Shown: positions 47,473 to 58,303 of the stretch, piece by piece
How the letters are laid out: each line of letters starts with the position of its first letter
Position numbering within the stretch: position 1 is the first letter of the stretch
NCBI GenBank assembly: GCA_020543525.1
Contig: JAHYIO010000001.1
Location: 744,001 to 808,000, forward strand
Source of the DNA: Coriolopsis trogii
Lineage: Eukaryota > Basidiomycota > Agaricomycetes > Polyporales > Polyporaceae
Reading direction: 5' to 3'
DNA: 64,000 nt
Made by a program: the position numbers and the translations under genes
Notes under the pieces: generated by a model
The model's input: only the letters and a program-made list of their open reading frames with translations
What the model was told of the DNA's origin: nothing
The model's database searches: none

Positions 47473-47930
47473 TGTTACAACCTACCCTTGTACCTGACCA
47501 GTATCGTCTTGTTGCTTATTATCTCATCATGTCCTCTGTTCCTTGTCATCATCCTGCTTACTCTTCGTCATCCCGCATGCATTGTTCATCTTTTTGTCAT
47601 CACATTTACATATGCTTAATCATCCTTACTATCTATACCTCCTCGCTCAGTCAGCTTAGCTATATATAACCCCCACTCAGTCATTCACAGCCTTATGACT
47701 CCGTTTCCACGTCACTGCCACGACACTATACCGTTTATGGCAGGCTACGTTGTACTATATATATTAGCCAAGGTTTCCATCAAGGAACCCCAGCTTCAAT
47801 CTCCTTGTTCACCTAATCTGTACTATCAGGCTTCTAAATAGAATGGTGTTCTATTCTCTTCACACATCTTTGCGACATCTCGCTGTGTGCTCAAAGGCCG
47901 TAGCATCCCTTGCTTAGACTGATCTTAACA
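47473..47930 (+). repeat. 5' LTR of Gypsy B
   Basis: 458 bp, TG...CA, containing GCTATATATAACCCCC (a likely TATA element at about 47,658). Colinear with 55245-55702. Confidence 0.95.
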
Positions 47931-48082
47931 TTAGATCAAAGCTCTGGATTCCTCACCCACCGACAGTGTAAGGACAAGTCTCCAAAGGAAAGTAGCTCAA
48001 ATGCTGCAATCTGCAACAAACAGGATCAGCAAAAGGCTCAACATATCAATAGGAAGCCAGTTGGGATTCTTAGGCACAGTTA

Positions 48083-50345
48083 TTGACAAAAAAAACCCTG
48101 GATATCAGGGCATGGTCAATAGAAGAAGAAGACCGGACCTCAGCCGAAGAATCCACAAGGGGAATTTTCGAAAGAAGCATCAGAACTTCAGGCTTCAGAA
48201 ATTCAGTACCCACTATCTATGACTGGGAGTGGCTGGAAGGCCAGATTCGTCTCATTCAGTTCAACGCCCAAATATTGACGGAATACGTACAACGGTACCC
48301 ACAAATAGATAGCCAAACCAGGGTAGAATTGCGATACATGCCTTGGAAGCACACCAATACGTTTACAGTCATTTCCAATATCTGCCATCTTTATTTCCCA
48401 GCCCAACATTCCATGCTTGGCTCGAAGCACAGATCATAGATCTCCACAACATTATTGACCTAACTGACACTCATCTTCCCAGAAGAAAAGACCATCTGTT
48501 GTTTTCTCGCTACTAGGAACTTGTTGCTGCAAGGAACCTACTCATTGAGTGGGAACACAACACTCCTATCTATCCTCATCAGCATTAGTGAATGAATTGG
48601 GTAACAAACCTAATGTGCAGTCATAAGCTATATCGATATAACAAAGGCACAACCAAAGATGTCTATTCCAATATCAATAATGCAGAGTGGGGAACCTGCA
48701 AATACCAACCTTGCCCAAACAGATTTCTGCAAGGACCACCACTTCCTGAAGGAGTTTGGATAGTCTACTTCAAACCTACCAAGAACAACCAACCAAGCGG
48801 AACGAAATACGTAAGGCCTACACCAAGGGTTATATCCAGAAATCAGACTCCAGCACCAACCCCAGAAAGATCAAACATACTACTCCCCATCGCTAATATA
48901 CTGGAAATCAGGAGATCATCACTACCTGAACCAGAACCACAAGCCGAAGAACATCCCAAGGCAGAAAAACCGGCCAAAGGGGACTCTTTTTTGGAAGAAT
49001 CAGACAGAGAAGCCAAAACCATTGTTATTCAACCAAGTAATCCCACACCAATAACCGAGATGTTGGTAACACATTCAATCTCAGCTTTTACAAGACACGC
49101 ATCAGGAATACATGAACCATCCGGAGAAGGCGAAATAGATAGCCTGGAATGGCAAAGAAGGCACTCAGAAGCGAGCCTGGAGAATCAGAAGGACCTCAGG
49201 AACCAGGCAGGCTGGAAGATCCAGAAGGCCCAGGAGGGCCAGGAGAACTAGAAGGTCCTGGAGGTCCAAGCAGTCCAGGAGGACCAGGTGGACCAAGCGG
49301 ACTAGGAGGTCCAGAAGACCCAGGAGAGCCGTGGGGACCAATCGGACCAGAAGGGCCCAGAAGGCTCAGAAGACCCAGAAGACATCAAGGACCAGGTGGA
49401 CCTGGAGACCCGGGAGAGCCGGACGATGATCCATCAGACAATGGAAGCCCTGATGGAAAACAGTTTATCACTCCCAAAATAGCCAGGAAAGCCTGGGTCA
49501 AAGAACTAAGAACATTTGAAGGAAGAAGAGAAGAGGCACGACAATTTTTACACGACCTATATCTTCTGTTCGAAGGAAGACCAAGTGATTACATTACTGA
49601 TTGTGCTAAGATTGTCATGGCACTCTCCTACATTGGTGGAAAAGTGGAATGGTGGGTCAACACCATAGTATGCGTTGCCCAGGAGAAGGTCAATGGAACC
49701 TTCAGAGGACTTGGAATATGGGAAACATTTGAGAAGCAATTCCTCCTTGTCTTCGCACCAATTGAGGAAAAGGCCGTTGCCTCAGTCCAACTTACCAACC
49801 TCAAGTTCCATAACTACAAGATGATCGATGAATTCCACACGGAGTTTATTTGGCTTAGTCAGTTAGCTGATATCAACGAAGAAACAGCACTATTGGCAAT
49901 TTATCAGCTTAAACTTCCACATTATCTCCGCCAACAAGTGGCTCTCATCCATCCAAAAGTTACAAGTATGCTTGATTGGTTCGATTGAGTCATGGAATTG
50001 CAACATTCCTACACTCGGAATCTGGCAATAGACAAAATCCAGGGAAGCCGAAGAATGAGAACAGGGCAGGAGCGCAATACCAATTTCCAGAGAAGGTTTA
50101 CAAGAAACTCTGCTGTCCAAGCAATCACAACTACTCGGTTAGATCAGAAGACACGCGAAGAACTCATGCAATGAAATGCATGCTTCTATTGCCAAGAAGA
50201 AGGACATCAGGTGGCACAGTGTCCAAAGAAGAAGAAGATTCCCGATCAGAAAGCTGGGGTCATGGAAGAGGAAGAGCCAATGGAAGAAGCCTATATCGAG
50301 ACTATTGGTTCGGAGTCAATGGACTATAACGAGGCGGATTTTTGA
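48083..50345 (+). pseudogene. gag: Gypsy B gag with collagen-like repeat and CCHC knuckle
   Basis: The N-terminal part (YDWEWLEGQIRLIQFNAQIL; IIDLHNIIDLTDTHL) is in several frames, so the exact start is unclear; an ATG at 48592 opens the longest N-terminal frame. A shift near 49.17 kb leads to a Gly-Pro repeat ([19 protein letters not shown], 49,200-49,430). Next come an acidic [12 protein letters not shown] linker and the gag core ([62 protein letters not shown]). The knuckle CFYCQEEGHQVAQC lies at 50,180-50,221. The frame ends at GAT TTT TGA (50345), and pol opens in the -1 frame at the same spot. Confidence 0.88.
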
Positions 50346-53300
50346 CAGGACGACTCACCCCGACGCCAGGATCGTCTGAAATTTGGGACTATACTATTTC
50401 CTTTGTAACCATCGGCGAATCAAGAAAATCAGCATATCTATTAACCGGTTACATTGAAAATGGCCCCAAAGTTGTCAGAATCAAGGCCCTGTTTGACTTA
50501 GGAGCCGATACAACAATTATTAACCAATGAATCATTGATCAATATCAATTACCTACAACTCGGCTGCCTCACCCAATCCAATTCTGGAATGCAGATAACA
50601 CCATCAATACCATTGGAACAGTAGCCCATCGACTGGAAACCAACTTTATCATCAGAGGTCACAGCCTACCCACCAACGTCTATGTTGCCAATCTCAGAAG
50701 AGATGATGCCATATTGGGGGTACTATGGATCAAGAAGTACAACCCCCAAGTAGACTGGACCACCGGTATATTCCAATTTGATCCCAAAATGATCAAGAGA
50801 CAACAGATGATCCGCGATTCTCAGAAAAGGCATGAACCACCCCCAGGAGTACCCATGTGGGGATTGGAAACAACTTCCACTTCTAGATCACAAGATAGAG
50901 TAATCACCTATAACCAAATTGAGGCATGGGAAGAGGAAGACCGATGGAGTCAATATGGAAGTGCGACTACTGGGAAACTATGGAAGAAGCAAAACCAGGC
51001 TAGCCTGTTTATTAGCCGAGTCACCAAAGCAACAGAACTGGCCGTTCAAGCGATGCAGAACAAAAATACATGAGATCCAAAAGAATTCCTGCCAGAATAT
51101 CTTCACCAATACAAATACATCTTCGAAAAGAAGTCAGCCGAACGGTTCCTGGACTCAAGACCATGGGACCATGCAATAGATCTAAAACCGGAGTTCAAAC
51201 TAAAGGATTGCAAAATATATCCATTATTCCTAATGGAAAGAAAGGAACTTGACAAATATATAGATAAAAATCTAGCAAAGGGATATATCTGACCATCCAA
51301 GTCACCCATGGCTTCCCCTTTCTTCTTTGTCCAGAAAAAGGATGGAAGCATGCAGCCAATTCAAGATTATTGTTATCTAAACAATGGGACAATAAGAAAT
51401 GTATATCCATTACCACTGATCTCAGACTTAACAGATCAATCAGCAGAAGCCAAAATTTTCTCCAAACTAGACATACAAGCTGGATACAATAATGTTTGCA
51501 TCAAAGATGGGAACCAGTGAAAAGCAGCATTCAAAACACCAAGAGGACTATTCGAACCCACAGTCATGTTCTTTGGGCTATGCAACGCACCAGCCACATT
51601 CCAAGCTATGATGAACGACATTTTCCAGGACTACCTATCTGAAGCATGGATAGTAATCTAAATGGACAATATACTAATATTCTCTCAAACTATTCCAGAA
51701 CATTGGAAAAGAACCAAACTAGTAATCAAAAGACTCGGAGAACATGATCTATACCTCAAAGCAGAGAAATGTGAATTTGAGGTAATAGAAGTCGAATTTC
51801 TAGGAGCAATCATCAAACCAGGACAAATCATGATGGACCCAGTTAAACTGGAAGGTCTAGCTTAATGGCTGATACTAACTACCGTCAAACAAGTGCAAAG
51901 TTTTCTAGGGTTTGAAAATTTCTATACAAGATTTATTCAGAACTATTTCCATCTGGCAAAATCGTTAACCGAACTGACAAAGAAGGGACAAAAGTTTGAG
52001 TGGTCACAAGAATGCCAAAAAGCATTTGATATACTCAAGGCCAAATTCCAAGAAGCACCTATCCTACAAATACCTGACATCGAAAGACCATTCTAAATTG
52101 AATGTGATGCCTCCAAAGTGGCCACAGGGGCAGTATTAAGACAATTAGGAACCGACAGGTTATGGCATCCTTGTGCCTATTGTTCTAAGACATTTTCTGA
52201 ACCAGAACGAAATTACCAAATCTACAACAGGGAATTACTAGCAATTATTCGAGCACTGGAAGCATGGAGACATTACCTTCAAGACGCAAAACCTCCAGTG
52301 CAAATCCTATGGGACTATAAGAATTTGACTTACTTCAGATCAGCACAGAAATTAAATCAACAACAAGCAAGATGGAGCCTATATTTGTCACAATTCAATG
52401 TCCAATTAATACACCAACCAGGCAAAACAATAACCCAAGCAGATGCTCTGTCAAGAAGAGCCGATCACGACCTAGGAAATTATGACAACAAAGAAGTCAC
52501 CTTGCTACCTAACAAATTATTTGTCAACAGCATCAATATCAAACTACAAGAAAAAATTCAGGATATAACATCAAGGGATCGTATAGTCATGGAATCTACA
52601 AACAACCTGTGGCATCTCAAAAAAAAGCCACTTATCGGCAACAGTGAAGACTGGAAAATGGATGACAGCATTATGATGTTTAAGGGGAGGGTATACGTAC
52701 CACCAAATCTTGATCTTCGACAAGAAGTGGTCAGACTGCATCACAATCCCGCAGTAATGGGACATCCAGGCATTCAGAAAACGTACGAACTGGCATCAAC
52801 AGAATACTGGTGGCCAGATATGTGCCAATTCGTTACCCAATATGTCAAGGGATATGCAACTTGTCAAACAGCAAAAGTCAACACACATCCTACCAAAACC
52901 GGACTAATGCCGATTCCACATGCACACAATCTTCGACCATTTAGTACTATCATCATGGACTACATCACAGCTCTACCAGAATCCAATGGCTTCGATGCAA
53001 TACAAGTGGTAGTTGATCATGACGTATACAAAGCTATCGTGTTGACAGCATGCACCAAAGAAACCAGTGCCATGGACACAGCCAAGATGCTGGAGCAAGA
53101 TGTATACAAATGATTTGGTTTACCGGACCAAATTATTTCCAATAGAGGCCCTCAATTCATTTCACAAGCATACCAAGAATTGAATACCCTAATTGGGGTA
53201 AAAGGAGTTTTGAGCACATCACACCATTCACAAACTGATGGCCAGTCAGAAAGAACGATACAAGAAATAGAAGTTGCATTGCGGATATACTGTGGAAATT

Positions 53301-53977
53301 ACCCGGACATATGGAGTGACAAATTAGCACAATTTGAATTTGCACACAACCATTGCACTCATTCGGTCACCAACTGATCACTCTTTGAATTACTCATGGG
53401 ATATCAACCGAAGGCTATACCAACGACCAAGCCAGCAGTGAAACACCCTAGCACGGAGGAAAGATTAGCCAACCTGCAGCAACAACGTAAACAAACTTTG
53501 GCAAGCCATGACAAAGCCAATCTAGCCATCGCCAAACAATATGCAGGAGGGAACTACGAGTTCAAAAAAGGAGACAAAGTCTACCTTGAATTTACGAATC
53601 TCAAATTACCATACCCAAATCGGAAACTAACACCAAAACGAGAAGGACCCTTTATAATTGACGACGTAATGGAACCTGTCACAGTGCGATTTTGATTACC
53701 TAAATCATGGAAGATCCACCTGGTGTTCCATGTGGCATTACTCACCCCATATCATGAAACAGTGGAATACGGGCCAAATTACCAATCCCCACCACCTAAA
53801 ATCATCGACAGAGAAGAAGAATGGGAAATAGAAGTGATCATTAATCATTGGAAACCGGCCCGAGGCGGGGTCCAATACTTAGTCACATGGAAGGGTCAGC
53901 CTTCTTACGAGAACCAATGGCTACGGGAAAGGGACCTCAAACATGCACAAATAATTCTAAAAGTCTATAAAAGGTGA
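50342..53977 (+). pseudogene. pol: Gypsy B pol: protease, RT, RNase H, integrase
   Basis: One frame throughout. Protease IKALFDLGADTTII, where the DSG Ser reads Leu (TTA, 50498-50500). [30 protein letters not shown], and a catalytic box where Tyr reads stop and the second Asp reads Asn (51659-51670). RNase H: IECDASKVATGAVLRQL, YNRELLAIIRALEAWRHYL. Integrase: HHNPAVMGHPGIQKTYELA, CATCQTAKVNTHPTKTGL, TIIMDYITALPESNGFDAI, IISNRGPQFIS, SHHSQTDGQSERTIQEIE. C terminus: EWEIEVIINHW...YLVTWKGQPSYENQWL, a chromodomain-like module. Stops at 50528, 51518, 51659, 51863, 52094, 53111, 53375 and 53693, mostly explained by C to T or G to A. Confidence 0.93.
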
Positions 53978-54000
53978 CACAGAATGGCCTGAACAAAACC

Positions 54001-55006
54001 ATGTCCCACTTTTCTTTTCCACCTACCATTCCAGGTGAACTCCAATACCCCGACTATGATGATCCCCCAAGTTCTCCTTATAATCCTACTCCTCTTCCCC
54101 CTCCAACAAGCTCTCAATATTTCCCTATCTCCCCGGAACCTTCAACTTTTACAGCCCCCCATCTTCCCACAGCCTCTTCTTCCCGTCTCGTCACGGCTCC
54201 CCTCCCTACTCGACCTATTCCTATTCATTCTTTTTTATCTGATTTTATACCTCCTCCCCCTTTTCCACCTGTCCTTCCAGCTTCGACCTTTCACCAACCG
54301 AACCCCCATTCCCACTTCAATCCTCCTCCGTCTCCAGGTAAATTCGTTGACCTCCCAGACCTCGAACGTATCCCCGGCCTCACCATCACTTGTGACCACA
54401 ATGCCCCACCAGCAACCCCAACAGAACCAGCAACAACCCCAGAACTCCCGCAACTGCTGCCACAACCGCAACAACCGCCACCACAACAACAACAACAACC
54501 ACCCCCGTTCTTCCTCCCCCCTGAGTTCTACCGGTTCACACACGCACTCATCCATCTTACAGCAACCGCCCACACCCTTATTTATTCGCTCCAGTCACAA
54601 TCTGCTCCCATCCTACAACCACCTCCCCCACTCCCAGACCGGGATGTATAGCAATGGGACTCTCCACGACTGCGTGGGGTGGGTGTTGGTGCACCCGGAC
54701 TTGGAGGGAACGGTGTAGCTGCGGTTGAGCAAGTACCCTGAGGCTCTTCGATGGGCGCAAGCCTATCGAGAGTATGTACACATCGGGCCAGGGATCCAAC
54801 AAGGGATCCTGCTGGCAGAGAATTCGGGGGCGAACCAGAGGCACGTTGTGGCGGCCCTGGAGGACGCCTACACATGACTCGTCTGAGTCACTGAAGACGC
54901 CCTGCGGCACCTCGCAGTGCACCCCTACATCACTCAGGTGTTGGGGGACTTGCTGCCAAGGAGACCCTGGGGGGGATCGCCCATGGAAACATTGTTGACG
55001 GGGTGA
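54001..55006 (+). pseudogene. Gypsy B extra ORF, Pro/Gln-rich, unknown function
   Basis: It opens 24 bases after the pol stop with ATG 54001 (MSHFSFPPTIPGELQYPDYD). The first 217 codons are rich in Pro, Ser and Gln (LPQLLPQPQQPPPQQQQQ) and end with a hydrophobic helix-like segment (FTHALIHLTATAHTLIY) at 54651. After a frameshift the likely continuation reads RLSKYPEALRWAQAYREYVH, NQRHVVAALEDAYT and VTEDALRHLAVHPYITQ up to a stop at 55004. It has no family I know. It occupies the same slot as the extra ORF of Gypsy 1 but shows no obvious sequence similarity to it. Confidence 0.6.
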
Positions 55007-55230
55007 CAAGGATCAACACTCATTGTCTCCCCCTAAGTGATGATGGATGGGGCGTTCCAGAGAACAGATGGGAGTTGTGGGACAGCGACGTAACGAACGT
55101 CGAGATCAACAACGGTGACCTTCTTAAACAACACGACACCCAAGTTGATACTACGTTTCTTGATGGCAATACAGCGCCATCAATGGACAACGCCGACCAG
55201 GTCTAGTATGCCTCTGGGGACCATCGGCCT

Positions 55231-55244
55231 TGAGAGGGGGGTAA
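55231..55244 (+). other. Polypurine tract of Gypsy B
   Basis: TGAGAGGGGGGTAA immediately before the TG of the 3' LTR. Confidence 0.8.
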
Positions 55245-55702
55245 TGTTACAACCTACTCTTGTACCTGACCAGTATCGTCTTGTTGCTTATTATCTCATC
55301 ACGTCCTCTGTCCCTTGTCATCATTCTGCTTACTCTTCGTCATTCCGCATGCATTGTCTGTCTTTTCGTCATCACCTTTACATATGCTTAATCATCCTTA
55401 CTATCTATACCTCCTCGCTCAGTCAGCTTAGCTATATATAACCCCCACTCAGTCATCCACAGCCTTATGACTCCATTTCCACGTCACTGCCACGACACTA
55501 TACCATTTATGGCAGGCTACGTTTTATTATATATAATAGCCAAGGTTTCTATCAAGGAACCCCAGCTTCGATCTCCTTGTTCACCTAATCTGTACCATCA
55601 GGCTTCTGAATAGAACAGTGTTCTATTCTCTTCACACATCTTTGCAATATCTCGCTGCGCGCTCGAAGGCTGTAGCATCCCTCGCTTAGACCAATCTTAA
55701 CA
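55245..55702 (+). repeat. 3' LTR of Gypsy B
   Basis: 458 bp, same length and ends as 47473-47930. Confidence 0.95.
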
Positions 55703-56337
55703 GAAAGAACACCTCAGCGCTGGCCGGCTTTGAGAGCCCATTGCTTTTTCCAGGTCTAATAAGAGCTCCCAGAGCATCTTAGGGATATCTTAGAGTCTCT
55801 GAAAGTGTCCTGAGAACATTCCAACTATTTGCAATTGAAGTCATTAGCTTATATGTGTTAGTACTATATGACTGAGTCTAGACCATGGCATAGCATGCAT
55901 ACTACCAACATATATTGTTCATGTATCTATGTACAATATCAAGTACTACTGTAATATACGGAGTAGACAGGGTGGAGGGCTCAAAGAGATGGGCAAAAGT
56001 AGAACAAGGGCGAGCCAGTGAGCAGCAGGTTATATGCGTGCTATACTTACCTCCATACTGGGGCCTGCCATAGCCTCACTGCCCTAGAGGGTGTTTCAGT
56101 CACCTAAACCCCATGCTCCTCCACCGAAGCTGCTCTCATGAGCGACAGTGCGAGCCAACCGGGGAATTCCTAGGTGGGTAAATGGTGTCACTGTTCTGGA
56201 GCCACGCTTGTCAGTGTCTCGTCCTCCATCAAGAAAAAGCAATAGAGTAACCAGGGAAGGCATTGAAAATATGCTGCACCCACTGCTCACCAGTCAAAAC
56301 GAGCTAACACTGCAAGCACTGTGAGTTTTAGCAGGAG
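55703..56337. other. Left inner part of element X, no gene
   Basis: Contains CTCCCAGAGCATC/CTTAGAGTCTC words near 55,760-55,800 like those at the other end of X. I see nothing coding. Confidence 0.4.
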
Positions 56338-56830
56338 CGAGAAGCAGCAGAGTTGACAATGTCAGCCTTGAAGATATTGGGGTATGCTGCAGCAAGGACA
56401 CTCATCATCATCGCACCGGAGGAGGTGCCAACAGCGAAAACATGGTTTGCGTTGACACCATAGTTGGCAATAGCATAACGCCCAGCGGACGCAATACCAA
56501 GCAAGTCACTGCTGCTGTTGTGGGTGAGTGTTGTGTTTGAGGAGATGCCCCAGCAGGTACTACCCATGCTGACTTGTAGGCGTACACCATAACATTGTTC
56601 GGATTTGTGCCAAAGTTGCTGATCTGGTGCAATGCAGGGATGGTGTTCAAGTCAGGTGGAGCACTTCCAGTGAGCATGCTCAACGTCAGTTGGGGCGCAG
56701 TTGTTTACGGGACAGTCGATGAGGGTAGAGAGGGGGTGGCAGCCCCAGGCATGCACTGCGAGTGATAGTTGTTCTCTTCTGTGCAGACCATGCCGGACAC
56801 TGGTGGATATGATCCTCGTCAGTCCGTGGT
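56338..56830 (-). pseudogene. Truncated CBM1 plus family CE1-type esterase fragment
   Basis: Read leftward from about 56,802: SGMVCTEENNYHSQCMPGA is the C-terminal half of a fungal cellulose-binding module (CBM1). A Ser/Pro linker with a stop follows, then LNTIPALHQISNFGTNPNNV and YAYKSA. After a frameshift come MGSTCWGISSNTTLTHNSSS, LLGIASAGRYAIANYGVN, and HVFAVGTSSGAMMMSVLAA, whose GTSSG holds the nucleophile serine. It stops soon after ADIVNSAASRS, so the Asp and His of the triad are missing. CBM1-CE1 enzymes are secreted acetylxylan or feruloyl esterases of wood-decay and litter fungi. The piece sits inside element X, far from host genes, and looks like a captured and decayed gene fragment. 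Confidence 0.8.
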
Positions 56831-56941
56831 CACTATGCATATAGGTCAGGACACAAGATAAAGAGTGAAAGGATGGGCAATGGGCAATACTGAGAGCATG
56901 GGCGGGGCAGGAAGAGAGGCAAGCTGGAGAACATGCATGTT

Positions 56942-56998
56942 GCACTTCTATTTCAGGACAAGTTCAGAGGCTCTGAACTTGTCCTGAAATGGAAGTGC
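56942..56998. repeat. Near-perfect palindrome, 28-bp arms
   Basis: GCACTTCTATTTCAGGACAA...TTGTCCTGAAATGGAAGTGC, with a single-base centre and one mismatch. It lies between the esterase remnant and the GA-rich tract. Confidence 0.9.
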
Positions 56999-57355
56999 TG
57001 CATGCGCAGCCATTGGACAAATTGTGTCCACATAATATTCACAACCGGCAATCGTCCCTCGGTTACATAGAGCTAAAGCGGAAGAGGGAGATGGAGAGGG
57101 TAAGATAGAGAGGGAGAGAGCGCGAGAGAGCTCAAGAAAGAGCAAGAGAGGGTGAGGGCGAGAAGCACTTACCACTGCTCTGCTCGAGGTTACCTATCTC
57201 CCTGTCTCCTGTCCTACCCTGGAGACCCCCTCGCCCTCCTGCCAGCCTCCAAATTGTCCTGTGCCCTTGTCATCGTCAGTTGTTGTTCTTATAGCGGGTC
57301 ATCGCAATTGACTTGCGGGATGCGTTGTAGGAAACCAGAGGGCAGGGAGAGAGGC

Positions 57356-57385
57356 AAGAGAGCGGAGAGCGGAGAGCGGAGAGCA

Positions 57386-57426
<41 letters not shown>

Positions 57427-57455
57427 AGAGAGCGGAGAGCAGAGAGAATGAGAGT
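57356..57455. repeat. GAGAGCG minisatellite
   Basis: Tandem (GAGAGCG)n with occasional GAGAGCA, grading into AGAGAG on the right. The antisense frames across it are low complexity and not called as genes. Confidence 0.92.
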
Positions 57456-57849
57456 GAGAGAGGAGAGGGCGAGGCAAGGAGAGTGAGAAACGAGGGAAGG
57501 AGTGAGAGACGAGTGGCAGAGGACAAGTATGAAGCGCCCACTCAACGGGGCCATGTGATAGGCAGAGGGGTGCTTCAAGTTCGTACTTGCCTCGCTGGCG
57601 GCTCTCCCTCTTCTCATCTCTCGCTGTCTCCCATCTTGCCCTCTCGCCATCTCGCTTTTCTCGCCCTCTCGCCCTCCACCTCGCCCTCTCTCTCTCGCTC
57701 TTGCTCTCCACCTCACCCTCTGGCTCTGGCTCTCCTCTCTCTTCTCTCTCTGTCCTCGACCTTCAAGTCTCACTGGTGCATACAATTAGGACCACCACGG
57801 TGACCACAGGCCTGGACCAGGACTGGAACGAGAATCTGAGGACAAGAAC

Positions 57850-58100
57850 AGGTTCTGGTGCAAGGGTGAGGGCAAGGGAGAGGGCGAGGGTGAGGACGAG
57901 AAGCATGGCACAGAGGAGCATGAGCCCAGGACTAACAAGGAGCATAAGTCACACTCCTTGTCAGCCTTGTGCTCATGCTCCTTGTCTTCGCCATTGGGTG
58001 GATGGTGAGGGAGAGGGCAAGGATGAAAAGCATGGCACAGACTCGTGCTTCTTGTCTTTGCTGCCGGGTGGACGGCAAGGGTGAGGACCATGGCAAGAGC
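57850..58100. repeat. Imperfect tandem repeat, GGTGAGGGCAAGG-rich
   Basis: Two diverged blocks share GAGAAGCATGGCACAGA / GAAAAGCATGGCACAGA and CTTGTC/TTTGCTGCCGGGTGGA-like parts. No gene is inferred. Confidence 0.5.
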
Positions 58101-58239
58101 AAGGACTGCACCCACCATCACGACCTCAACTACAAGCATCGGCGCGACCACTATAAATATCACAACTGAGGCTGCAATGACAACTACGAGGAAGGTGAGC
58201 TGTGCTCCAGATAGTGGGCTACAACGCCTCCTTGTCTTA

Positions 58240-58303
58240 CCATATTTGGACCAGTTCGCCATATTTGGACCAGTTCGCCCTAGGCGAACTGGTCCAAATA
58301 TGG
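58240..58303. repeat. Tandem plus inverted 21-bp repeat forming a perfect palindrome
   Basis: The 21-mer CCATATTTGGACCAGTTCGC+C occurs at 58240-58260 and 58259-58279. Its exact reverse complement is at 58283-58303 after a CTA spacer. Confidence 0.95.

Larger units (their letters stand above)
47473..55702 (+). mobile_element. Ty3/Gypsy element B, nested in element X
   Basis: An 8.2-kb element with two 458-bp LTRs (TGTTACAACC...CTTAACA) of equal length, roughly 94% alike by eye and differing mostly by transitions. Flanks GGAAG (47468-47472) and GAAAG (55703-55707) are a target duplication with one change. Order: gag with collagen-like repeats and zinc knuckle, protease, RT, RNase H, integrase, chromodomain-like end, then a proline-rich extra ORF and polypurine tract. 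Pol is one frame with nonsense changes only. Confidence 0.94.
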
